A stretch of DNA of 64,000 nt from Flavobacterium yafengii (GTDB lineage: Bacteria > Bacteroidota > Bacteroidia > Flavobacteriales > Flavobacteriaceae), in the NCBI RefSeq assembly GCF_030010375.1, contig NZ_JASCRY010000003.1:62001-126000 (forward strand), in the 5' to 3' direction. A program made the translations under genes and the position numbers. Under the pieces are notes generated by a model. The model made no database searches, was not told the DNA's origin, and saw nothing but the letters and a program-made list of their open reading frames with translations. This document shows, piece after piece, positions 1 through 6,496 of this stretch. Each line of letters begins with the position of its first letter. The stretch's first letter is position 1.

Positions 1-1
1 T

Positions 2-436
2 GCTTTTACCAGCAATAAAGACACCAATATTCTTTCGACTTTAGAGACCACTTCTATAATTCAAACTGACTATTTAACAGTTTCACCTGATGAAAATTTA
101 GAAAGACTGGTAGATTTAATTTCGCATTCCAATCAAGTGATTTTTGCAGTGGTAGATACTGAAAAAAACTTATTAGGCATTGTTCATTTTAATGATATTC
201 GAGAAATAATATTCAATACGTACCGAGTAAAATATACTTTGGTTAGAGAAATAATGATTGAACCAACAGAAATCATTTCTCCTGATGACAGTATGGAAAT
301 GGTCATGAATAAGTTTGAAAAATCAAAAAAAGCCTTCTTACCCGTTCTCAAAGAAGGGAAATATTACGGTTTTATTTCCAAATCTGTTGCGCTTGAAGCC
401 TATAGAACAAAACTAAAATCAATGACTATTGAATAA
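2..436 (+). CDS. C-terminal CBS-domain pair, probably of a ClC-type chloride channel (5' end outside window)
   Basis: The reading frame is open from base 2 to the stop at 434-436, so only the C-terminus is present. The visible part covers two CBS-like modules: one around TDYLTVSPDENLERLVDLI...VIFAVVDTEKNLLGIVHF, the other around VREIMIEPTEIISPDDSMEMVMNKF...FLPVLKEGKYYGFIS. CBS pairs bind adenine nucleotides and regulate transporters or enzymes. The ending EAYRTKLKSMTIE resembles flavobacterial ClC chloride/proton antiporters that carry CBS tails, but no transmembrane part is in view, so the channel assignment is inferred. A GTG at 137 could be mistaken for a start; the frame clearly continues upstream of it. 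Confidence 0.7.
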   Translation, partial: AFTSNKDTNILSTLETTSIIQTDYLTVSPDENLERLVDLISHSNQVIFAVVDTEKNLLGIVHFNDIREIIFNTYRVKYTLVREIMIEPTEIISPDDSMEMVMNKFEKSKKAFLPVLKEGKYYGFISKSVALEAYRTKLKSMTIE

Positions 437-489
437 ATTAACATCGGATAGATTTAAATTTTTATTATCCGATATTAAGGAGTACATTT

Positions 490-1449
490 GTGGTTATGTG
501 GAAGATAGACCTAAACTACCGAGAAGAATTTCAAACAACTTTTGAAAGATTGTATGAAAAAAAGCAAGTTCTGCAAACCAGCAGACCATTGCCAAATATC
601 GCTTTGCATAAAATAAGGGAAAGCCTCTCCATTGAATGGACCTACAACTCTAATAGTATTGAAGGAAATACAATGAGCCTTAGGGAGACACAAATGGTAA
701 TTCAAGAAGGTATTACAATTAAAGGTAAATCACTTAGAGAACATTTTGAAACCCACAATCACGATAAAGCAATTGATTATTTATATTCTATTGTAAATGA
801 TGATTATAATTTAAGGAGTATCGATATTTTATCTTTGCACGGATTGGTTTTACGCTCTATCGAAGATGACTTTGCTGGACGCATTCGTAATGGAGGTGTT
901 CGCATTACCGGCGCTAATTTTACCCCGCCAAATGCAAATAAAGTTCTAGATTTATTGGATGAATTAATTGATTTCATAAATACAAATCCATTGCAGCTTA
1001 ATGATATTGAGTTAGCAACCGTTTTTCACCATAAATTGATTTGGATACATCCTTTCTTTGACGGAAATGGTCGTACAGTCCGGTTGGCAATGAATTTATT
1101 ACTGATGCGTTCTGGTTTTCCGCCTGCCATAATCTTAAAAAACGACCGGAAGAAATACTACGAAGCACTGAATCAAGCTAATGGTGGTAATTATCAAAAA
1201 TTGACCTTGTTGATGTGCCAATCATTGGAACGCACTTTGAATATTTACATTAATGCATTGCCTGGAAATGACAAAGAATATGTAGCAATTTCTAATTTAG
1301 TTCAAGAACCTAATATGCCTTATGGCCAAGAATACATCAGTTTATTGGCAAGAACAGGAAAAATTGATGCCTACAAAGAAGGTCGTAACTGGTTAACTAC
1401 CAGAGAAGCCGTCGAAAATTATATGGCAACTAGAAAAAGAAAACGCTAA
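490..1449 (+). CDS. Fic-domain protein (putative AMPylase) with N-terminal inhibitory motif
   Basis: Fic enzymes usually transfer AMP from ATP to hydroxyl side chains of target proteins. The core motif HPFFDGNGRTVR (about residues 187-198) matches HxFx(D/E)GNGRxxR, with its catalytic His and ATP-binding GNGR. Residues 54-60 (SNSIEGN) match the class II inhibitory helix (S/T)xxxE(G/N), whose Glu blocks productive ATP binding, so the inhibitor is built in and no separate antitoxin gene is needed. The C-terminus (about 270-319) resembles a small winged-helix domain. The GTG at 490 follows an AAGGAG at 477-482; ATG at 496 is an alternative start. The gene ends inside a terminator hairpin. Confidence 0.9.
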   Translation: MVMWKIDLNYREEFQTTFERLYEKKQVLQTSRPLPNIALHKIRESLSIEWTYNSNSIEGNTMSLRETQMVIQEGITIKGKSLREHFETHNHDKAIDYLYSIVNDDYNLRSIDILSLHGLVLRSIEDDFAGRIRNGGVRITGANFTPPNANKVLDLLDELIDFINTNPLQLNDIELATVFHHKLIWIHPFFDGNGRTVRLAMNLLLMRSGFPPAIILKNDRKKYYEALNQANGGNYQKLTLLMCQSLERTLNIYINALPGNDKEYVAISNLVQEPNMPYGQEYISLLARTGKIDAYKEGRNWLTTREAVENYMATRKRKR

Positions 1450-1534
1450 CTTAGGTTGGCGTTTTTTTATGATGTATTCTAATACAAATTTCTAAATAAT
1501 TGTATCGAAAGAATAAATCAAAAAGGTAACTTTG
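1441..1534 (+). repeat. Duplicated terminator-promoter segment, copy 1
   Basis: A hairpin (1441-1450 with 1455-1464, then a T-run) overlaps the fic stop codon. It is followed by a 32-base segment at 1503-1534 that matches 6449-6480 upstream of uvrA at 31 of 32 positions. Both copies have the order AACGCTAAC stem, T-tract, ATG trinucleotide, AT-rich spacer, then TATCGAAAG and TAACTTTG. TAACTTTG (1527-1534) fits the Bacteroidota -7 box TAnnTTTG and would serve the gene at 1646. Two equivalent copies about 4.95 kb apart suggest they frame an inserted or duplicated block. Confidence 0.8.
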
Positions 1535-1645
1535 TTTTTGTAGATCTTTTCTTATTTTGAAATTAAATAATTTACAAATAAGATATTTATAAAAACCAAA
1601 TATTACTTTTTTACAAAAAAAAAAAACGAATGATAATCAAAAGGA

Positions 1646-2089
1646 ATGATAGATATTGACCGACCTTATAGAAGAATAGAAATTGATAAGGTTTTCACGA
1701 AAGTGAAAGCTGGAATGCAAACCGCAGCTTTGTTAAGAGGTAAGGCTAAGGGATTAGATAAAGCACTTTACCAAGACATTTATACTGGTAAGGAATTAAT
1801 AGGCGGTGATCCTTACGATTATGAACACATTAGATCTTCAGAATCTATCTACAATACCTATAAATCGATATTAACCGATGACCAAATAGCTTTGGTTGTT
1901 AACTGTCCTGAAAATATTGCGGTAACCCTTACTTTTATCAATAAATCCAAAGGTAAACGAAAAATGGAAGATTGGTTGGCTAATCCTGCCAACATTGTTG
2001 TTAATGGCATTGACTTACAATTGACTTTGACGAATTTAAAGAAAGCGGATGATGGAATTGAAAGGATGGTTAAAAGTTTAGTGAAATAA
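1646..2089 (+). CDS. Small HNH-like nuclease-fold protein (putative)
   Basis: A 147-residue protein with no signal peptide. The region TGKELIGGDPYDYEHI, then CPENIAVT, then INKSKGKRKMEDWL has the spacing of an HNH nuclease: an E-H-I first histidine, a central Asn, and a final Asn/Lys near INKSKGKR. No CxxC zinc knuckles are visible, so this would be a compact version without zinc, and activity is unproven. It sits first in the accessory block, after the duplicated uvrA-type promoter. Its last 50 bases recur downstream at 2563-2614, showing local duplication. Possible roles are defence or mobile-element maintenance. The nuclease call rests on motif reading only. Confidence 0.5.
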   Translation: MIDIDRPYRRIEIDKVFTKVKAGMQTAALLRGKAKGLDKALYQDIYTGKELIGGDPYDYEHIRSSESIYNTYKSILTDDQIALVVNCPENIAVTLTFINKSKGKRKMEDWLANPANIVVNGIDLQLTLTNLKKADDGIERMVKSLVK

Positions 2090-2121
2090 AAGGAGTAGCA
2101 TAAATTGTCATTTTTGACCGT

Positions 2122-2129
2122 TACTTTTG
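2122..2129 (+). promoter_or_regulatory. Candidate -7 promoter box (TACTTTTG)
   Basis: TACTTTTG fits TAnnTTTG and ends 19 bases before the ATG at 2149. No convincing -33 TTG lies at the usual spacing, so this is a weak to moderate prediction. Confidence 0.4.
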
Positions 2130-2148
2130 AAAAAATTAAAAATAGAAA

Positions 2149-2547
2149 ATGAATTTAGAAATTACCTTAAGTGAAATTCAAAGTTTTTTAAAAAACAAGT
2201 TCAATACAGAAATAGGTTTAAAACAAAAAAATCGAAGTCAAGTTTTAATAGACATTCCATACGTACTATTAATTTTAGATATAAAAGAAGTTAACAGACA
2301 TGAAGTAGTACTCAAGTATAAAGCTGGCAGTGTGTTCTCGGAGGCAAAAATCTGGCTTTTTAGTAGCAAAGTAGATGAAATGATAGGGAAAATAAATAGT
2401 CCAATGCTTCAATTTGATAAAATTAATTCGGAAATATTGATCGATTTAAGGAATGTTGACAAACTTAAAGAAGTGTTGAATATCTTATCAATTTCTGAAA
2501 TGTATCTCGCTAATAATAGTATTAATATCGGCTTAAAAGTTTGTTGA
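2149..2547 (+). CDS. Uncharacterised 132-residue protein
   Basis: I do not recognise this family. The protein is soluble, with no signal peptide or membrane segment, and alternates predicted strands and amphipathic helices (for example VLIDIPYVLLILDIKEVNRHEVVLKYKAG). It lies between the HNH-like gene and a duplicated fragment of that gene's 3' end, as if inserted between two copies. Its ATG at 2149 is 20 bases after a plausible -7 box. It stands 137 bases ahead of the GTPase operon and might act with it, but nothing in the sequence proves a link. Confidence 0.65.
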   Translation: MNLEITLSEIQSFLKNKFNTEIGLKQKNRSQVLIDIPYVLLILDIKEVNRHEVVLKYKAGSVFSEAKIWLFSSKVDEMIGKINSPMLQFDKINSEILIDLRNVDKLKEVLNILSISEMYLANNSINIGLKVC

Positions 2548-2562
2548 TTCATCAACTAATTT

Positions 2563-2614
2563 AAAAAAAAGCGGATCAGGGAATTGAAAGGATGGTTAGG
2601 AGTTTTTGTGTAAT
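2563..2614 (+). pseudogene. Duplicated 3' fragment of the HNH-like gene
   Basis: The sequence from 'AAAAAAGCGGAT' through 'GGAATTGAAAGGATGGTT' to a TAA repeats the 3' end of the gene at 1646 (about 2039-2090) with a handful of substitutions. It has no start and would encode only a short tail, so it is a remnant of a tandem duplication. Together with the intact copy it forms direct repeats around the ORF at 2149-2547. Confidence 0.7.
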
Positions 2615-2684
2615 AAAAAAATAGTGACAGGAATTGACAGTTAGGAATATTAATTTTGATAATAAATTTAAATAATTAAAAATA

Positions 2685-3401
2685 ATGAATATAAAAAAAG
2701 TTGGTAAAATTTTAGGAGGAGTTGCAATTGGTGTAGGTGCAGTTGCTGCGGCACCTTTCACGGGAGGTGGTTCTCTTTTAGCGGGTGCAGCTGCACTTGG
2801 ATTAGGAACCACAGCTGCTGTAGTTGGTGCTGTAGTTGCAGGCGCAGCCGGAGGAGGTATTGTAAGTTATTTTTCGGGAGAAAAGATAGATTGTAAACTC
2901 GGTATGATAGGTATGAAATCATCAGGTAAAACTACGTTGTTGAAAAATTTAGGAGGTGTCAAGGAAGTAAAAATAAACACATATAAAGATGATTATGAAA
3001 GTTTTGTTTATACAATAAGTACCGATAAAAAAATATTTATTGACAAAGGAAAGGATATAGGAGGTAACAAACCTTTAATGGCTAATTATAAAGAAATCAT
3101 TGAAAATAATAATGTTATATTTTATTTTTTTAATATTCACCTGTACCTAACAGAAGATGACTATAGACGTGAGTGTAATAGTCGCCTCCACAGTATTCAT
3201 TCTCATATAAAAGATAAAAAGTTTGCTTTAATTGCATCACACCCTGATCGATCAAATCTTTTAAAAAGCAAACTTGAGGAAGAAATTCTAAATCAAGTTA
3301 GTAATAAAGATTATTCAAAATTATTCAATGATAATTTATACGTTGTTAATTTGACAGACAAAAATGAATTCAAAATATTAATTGAAAAAATATTTAGCTA
3401 A
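2685..3401 (+). CDS. Small Ras/Arf-like GTPase with glycine/alanine-rich membrane-type N-terminus
   Basis: Residues 5-66 form a long Gly/Ala/Val-rich hydrophobic stretch (glycine-zipper style) that could insert into or assemble on a membrane. It is followed by a P-loop GMKSSGKTT (about 77-85), a switch-like DIGG (about 126-129), and SHPD in the place of the NKxD guanine-specificity motif. This is the order of a small Ras/Arf-type GTPase. The substitution in the NKxD position leaves nucleotide preference uncertain. The stop overlaps the next start by one base (TAATG), which implies translational coupling with the two downstream genes. The biological role is unknown; a membrane-linked conflict or defence role is a hypothesis. 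Confidence 0.7.
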   Translation: MNIKKVGKILGGVAIGVGAVAAAPFTGGGSLLAGAAALGLGTTAAVVGAVVAGAAGGGIVSYFSGEKIDCKLGMIGMKSSGKTTLLKNLGGVKEVKINTYKDDYESFVYTISTDKKIFIDKGKDIGGNKPLMANYKEIIENNNVIFYFFNIHLYLTEDDYRRECNSRLHSIHSHIKDKKFALIASHPDRSNLLKSKLEEEILNQVSNKDYSKLFNDNLYVVNLTDKNEFKILIEKIFS

Positions 3402-3847
3402 TGAAAAGGATTTTATTTTCACAAAACGAAAGCGCAATAAAAGATGACTATTTTGTTATTGATGGGGTTGTTGAATTAGATAATGTTTCGAATTTATCTT
3501 TAAAAGCATTTCAAATTATTAATGATGTTGAAAATTGGAAAGTTATTTATAAAGACACCGAGTTAGAAATTAGAAAAAAAGGAGAATTTTTAAGTATCAA
3601 ATCACATTATATAAATAAGGATGAATCGGACAGGTTTATTTTTTATATTTATTATGTAGAAACCAATGACATTAGTCTTATGATAAATCTTTTAAAAGAA
3701 GATTCTTTAAAAATCAATAAAGAATTAGCTTTTGAAACAGAAAAATTAATTGATAAATTAAATAAAAACGCGGGTCTCAAGAAAATATTAATTGGAATTA
3801 TTGCCGCAATAGTAATAAGTTTTATAGTATGGGAAATAGTAAAATAG
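3401..3847 (+). CDS. GTPase-module protein with C-terminal membrane anchor
   Basis: A 148-residue protein of unrecognised family. The first 120 residues are soluble and acidic, with many Asp, Glu and Lys; residues about 126-147 (KKILIGIIAAIVISFIVWEIV) form a single tail anchor. The start overlaps the GTPase stop by one base, and its 3' end overlaps the next gene by 19 bases, so the three products are probably made in fixed proportion. A tail-anchored partner fits a membrane-associated GTPase complex, but this is inferred from gene order. Confidence 0.65.
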   Translation: MKRILFSQNESAIKDDYFVIDGVVELDNVSNLSLKAFQIINDVENWKVIYKDTELEIRKKGEFLSIKSHYINKDESDRFIFYIYYVETNDISLMINLLKEDSLKINKELAFETEKLIDKLNKNAGLKKILIGIIAAIVISFIVWEIVK

Positions 3848-4575
3848 TATTGTTTGAAGAGGACGAAAGGTCTTTAAATTACAAATTTGAAAAATTTTCA
3901 GATAGATTAAATTCAACAGAGATTTTATCATTGGAATATGATCTAGATAAATTTTTAAATGATTACGAAATAGTGGGGCAAAAACCTGAAATAGGTTCGG
4001 TTTATTATAAACATCCGAGCAAACCTAATTGTTATGTAAATAGTAGTTTGGGAGAATATTTTTTTATGCAAGAAAAAATTGAGGTTTATGGAAAGATTGC
4101 ACAATTATTAGGAGCTACTGGTTTTGAAGCTACAGTAGTTTTAGATAGTCAAGAAAAAAAGATAAAAGTTGTAAATGGAGATATACAATATCAAGTCGTC
4201 AAAATTGAAGGAGATCGCAAGGAAGAGCAAACTAAGAAAATTATTCAAAGTTTACAACTAAACAGAAAAATCACAATAGAGCCTCATTTTGACAAAAACA
4301 GCAGTTATAATAAGGCTTGTGAGTTTTTAAAAAGCAATAATTTTACTTCTGATCCAAGTTTAAATAGTCTTTTAGAGTCTAGAAATCCAGATAATGGTTC
4401 CGTTACTCAAGAGCAAACTATAAAAATAGAACTGACAAGCGAATACAATGAACTTTTAGAAATTTCCGCAGGTTTGGAAGTTATGAAAGAGGTTTTTAAA
4501 TTAAATATGAGTTTTTCTGAAAAATTTGAATCAATAAAAAAGGTTAATCTTGATATGAAGATTTATTTTAAATGA
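3829..4575 (+). CDS. Uncharacterised third protein of the GTPase module
   Basis: A 248-residue protein that I cannot place in a family. It appears cytoplasmic. The middle part (about residues 60-140, containing GEYFFMQEKIEVYGKIAQLLGATGFEATVV) looks like an alpha/beta domain, and the C-terminal 90 residues are helical. It starts inside the preceding gene (19-base overlap), which strongly suggests coupled translation with the tail-anchored protein and the GTPase. The consistent overlap of all three genes supports one functional unit. Confidence 0.65.
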   Translation: MGNSKIVLFEEDERSLNYKFEKFSDRLNSTEILSLEYDLDKFLNDYEIVGQKPEIGSVYYKHPSKPNCYVNSSLGEYFFMQEKIEVYGKIAQLLGATGFEATVVLDSQEKKIKVVNGDIQYQVVKIEGDRKEEQTKKIIQSLQLNRKITIEPHFDKNSSYNKACEFLKSNNFTSDPSLNSLLESRNPDNGSVTQEQTIKIELTSEYNELLEISAGLEVMKEVFKLNMSFSEKFESIKKVNLDMKIYFK

Positions 4576-4635
4576 ATACAACAGCGACTTAAATATTAAA
4601 TCCTTACGGGCAATTAATAATTTAATCTAAAAAAA

Positions 4636-4737
4636 ATGAAAACACATTATTTTATTGGAAAAACAGGAATTTATTTAAAACTTGGACCAGCATCTTCAGG
4701 TAGAAAAGGAAAAACATTGTTTTACTACCCTTTTTAA
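4636..4737 (+). CDS. Possible 33-residue ORF
   Basis: ATG at 4636 opens a 33-codon frame encoding a basic, glycine-rich peptide that includes YLKLGPASSGRKGKT. It follows an A-rich stretch typical of Bacteroidota translation starts and ends 12 bases before a terminator hairpin. Whether it is translated is not decidable here; it could be a small partner of the GTPase module. Confidence 0.35.
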   Translation: MKTHYFIGKTGIYLKLGPASSGRKGKTLFYYPF

Positions 4738-4749
4738 GTAAATTCAAAA

Positions 4750-4782
4750 AACTTCTTAATTTCAAAGTTAAGAGGTTTTTTT
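4750..4782. terminator. Hairpin terminator between convergent genes
   Basis: AACTTCTTAA (4750-4759) pairs with TTAAGAGGTT (4768-4777), with one G-T pair, followed by a T-run. The A-run on the other side lets it also serve the minus-strand WYL gene. Confidence 0.65.
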
Positions 4783-4786
4783 ATGC

Positions 4787-5713
4787 TTATAAATACCCTT
4801 CAAACCCTTTCCTCAATTCCTCTTTAATCTCCTCCGCCAACCATTTCGGCTCTACCACCCTAACCAAACTGCAATATTTCAAAACCTGTTGTCTAAACTC
4901 AAAATTGGGATGAATGCGTAGTTCAATATCAAAAGTGGTTTCATTATTCGTTTTGATTTCCTTTTGCGAATGATGCAAAGGAAGCGAGACAATGTATGGT
5001 TTTTGTGAAATGTGAAAAGACAATTGTATCTTTTCTATTTTATGATCTACATAATTTAAACCAATAACGTGACTGAATTTTTCTTTGGCTTCTTCGGTTT
5101 TGGCTTTGAACTTTTCAGTGCCAATAGTGATGTTTTCTATTCTGTCAATGCCAAAAGTGCGGTAGCCTTTTTCGGTTTCGCCAATCACATACCAACGGTT
5201 TTGGTACTGTTTCAGGAAATAAGGTTTTAAGGTGTATTCTCCCTCTTTTAAATGATAAAAACTATAATGTTTAAAGCTTATTGGTACGTTTTGTTGAATG
5301 GTATCTAAAATGGTTTTGAAATTAGGGATAGTTTCTATTGCGGCTTTGTTTTCGAACTCTATAAATGATAACGAATTGTTATTCGCATTTAAATTGTTGG
5401 AAATCTGTTCGGCAGTGGCTAGAATTTCAATATGACTTAAAAAAGAGTCAATATTCATCGATTTTTCTTCATCTAAATAAAAACCATTATTGGTTCTGGA
5501 ATGCTTAATTATAATACCATAATCATCCCGTAAAGTCGCTTTTATTCTATGAAAAGTGCGTTCGCAAATTTTATTTTCTCTATTGGTACTTATGTATTTA
5601 ATTATATTTTCCATACTCTCAAAAGGGGATTTCTTGAGAATTTCGACTAATTGTTTCGTGAGATATACCTGCGGTTTGTTGAGATGTTTTTGCTCTTTGC
5701 TATCTTTTTTCAT
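4787..5713 (-). CDS. WYL-domain transcriptional regulator
   Basis: A 308-residue protein with an N-terminal helix-turn-helix region (about residues 25-85, containing NIIKYISTNRENKICERTFHRIKATLRDDYGI). A WYL domain follows, with core YQNRWYVIGETEKGYRTFGIDRI (about 170-195), and then a C-terminal WCX-like extension. WYL domains sense ligands, often nucleic acids or nucleotides, and such proteins frequently control defence or stress genes. It is divergent from two small membrane-protein genes. The shared 66-base intergenic region carries two copies of a 20-base partly palindromic sequence, one of which lies against the divergent ATG at 5780, so autoregulation and control of the neighbours are likely. 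Confidence 0.85.
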   Translation of the reverse strand: MKKDSKEQKHLNKPQVYLTKQLVEILKKSPFESMENIIKYISTNRENKICERTFHRIKATLRDDYGIIIKHSRTNNGFYLDEEKSMNIDSFLSHIEILATAEQISNNLNANNNSLSFIEFENKAAIETIPNFKTILDTIQQNVPISFKHYSFYHLKEGEYTLKPYFLKQYQNRWYVIGETEKGYRTFGIDRIENITIGTEKFKAKTEEAKEKFSHVIGLNYVDHKIEKIQLSFHISQKPYIVSLPLHHSQKEIKTNNETTFDIELRIHPNFEFRQQVLKYCSLVRVVEPKWLAEEIKEELRKGFEGYL

Positions 5714-5734
5714 AATTCAAAAATAGAAAACCAA

Positions 5735-5787
5735 ACTGACAATTGATGTCATTTTAGATTTATTTTCAACTGACATAAAATGGCATT
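5735..5787. promoter_or_regulatory. Paired operator candidates between WYL regulator and divergent gene
   Basis: Two copies of AACTGACANNNNATGKCATT lie at 5735-5754 and 5768-5787, starting exactly 33 bp apart (about three helical turns). Copy 1 contains perfect inverted arms TGACA/TGTCA (5738-5742, 5748-5752); copy 2 has TGACA/TGGCA. They fill the divergent region, so they are good candidates for WYL-protein binding sites. Confidence 0.6.
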
Positions 5788-5827
5788 ATCGAGTTTTAAT
5801 TTCACCCCGAATTTTAAAACATATATC

Positions 5828-6043
5828 ATGAAAAATCTATTCAAAAAACAAAACACCGAAATGGACTTTAGTAGTTTAAGTACCATTTTGACCTCAGGAG
5901 CTGCTGCAGGAATGGCAATTGCAAATCATCTTGGTAAAAACCCACAAACAGGAGGCATTATTGGTGTTGGACTTTCGTTGTTAGTTACAGGCTTAATGAC
6001 CGCTTTAGAAGATGAAATTTCTTATACTGATTCCAAAAGATAA
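5828..6043 (+). CDS. Small glycine-rich membrane-type protein
   Basis: A 71-residue product when read from the ATG at 5828. An upstream in-frame ATG at 5780 would add 16 residues but lies inside the second operator copy, so the later start is preferred. Residues 18-60 (including GAAAGMAIANHLGKNPQTGGIIGVGLSLLVTGLM) are hydrophobic and glycine-rich, giving one or two short membrane segments. It is divergent from the WYL regulator and followed by another membrane ORF. Function is unknown; it is a candidate WYL target. Confidence 0.55.
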   Translation: MKNLFKKQNTEMDFSSLSTILTSGAAAGMAIANHLGKNPQTGGIIGVGLSLLVTGLMTALEDEISYTDSKR

Positions 6044-6107
6044 ACTACTTATAATTAAATAATTAAATCATTTTTAATCAGACGAAAGTCACAACACATT
6101 CAAAATT

Positions 6108-6362
6108 ATGTTATTTCAAGTATTGTTAAATTGTATCGTTTTTATTATAAAATGTATCGTTTGGGTTCTATTTGTATTAGCTGCCATTCCATTTGGTATT
6201 TATATGTTACTCAACGATATGTTTCCCATTTTCACCCATGACGGAGGTTTTTGGTTTTGGTCACTTTTCTCTATTTTATCAATTATAGGTTTTATCGTGC
6301 TTTGGAAACCTATAGTGTGGATCGTGGGAGTTTTACAGACGCTAGGATTGGGGATGGAATAA
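6108..6362 (+). CDS. Small two-helix membrane protein
   Basis: An 84-residue protein with hydrophobic helices at about residues 2-33 and 48-75, separated by a short loop containing FTHDGGFWFW. There are almost no charged residues. It lies 64 bases after the previous small ORF, ahead of a strong terminator, so the two probably form a transcription unit divergent from the WYL gene. I do not recognise a family. Confidence 0.6.
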   Translation: MLFQVLLNCIVFIIKCIVWVLFVLAAIPFGIYMLLNDMFPIFTHDGGFWFWSLFSILSIIGFIVLWKPIVWIVGVLQTLGLGME

Positions 6363-6384
6363 TAAAACAAATTTTTAAAACTAA

Positions 6385-6414
6385 AAAACGCTAACCCGCA
6401 GTTAGCGTTTTTTT
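6385..6414 (+). terminator. Strong terminator
   Basis: AAAACGCTAAC (6385-6395) pairs perfectly with GTTAGCGTTTT (6401-6411) around a 5-base loop and runs into Ts. A closely similar hairpin ends the fic gene at 1441-1467. Confidence 0.85.
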
Positions 6415-6448
6415 ATGCCCCTTTTTAACATAAACTTCTAAAGTGTTC

Positions 6449-6480
6449 TATCGAAAGAATAAATCAAAATGGTAACTTTG
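6449..6480 (+). promoter_or_regulatory. uvrA promoter; duplicated segment copy 2
   Basis: This 32-base segment ends in TAACTTTG (6473-6480), a good TAnnTTTG -7 box placed 16 bases before the uvrA ATG, giving a very short leader. It is nearly identical to 1503-1534. No SOS-type operator is obvious around it. Confidence 0.65.
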
Positions 6481-6496
6481 CTTTTTTGCAAAAATT

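Noticed and set aside
483..490. TACATTTG matching the -7 consensus at the fic start
   Set aside because: Transcription would begin after the only plausible start codons; the AAGGAG before GTG indicates a normal ribosome site instead.
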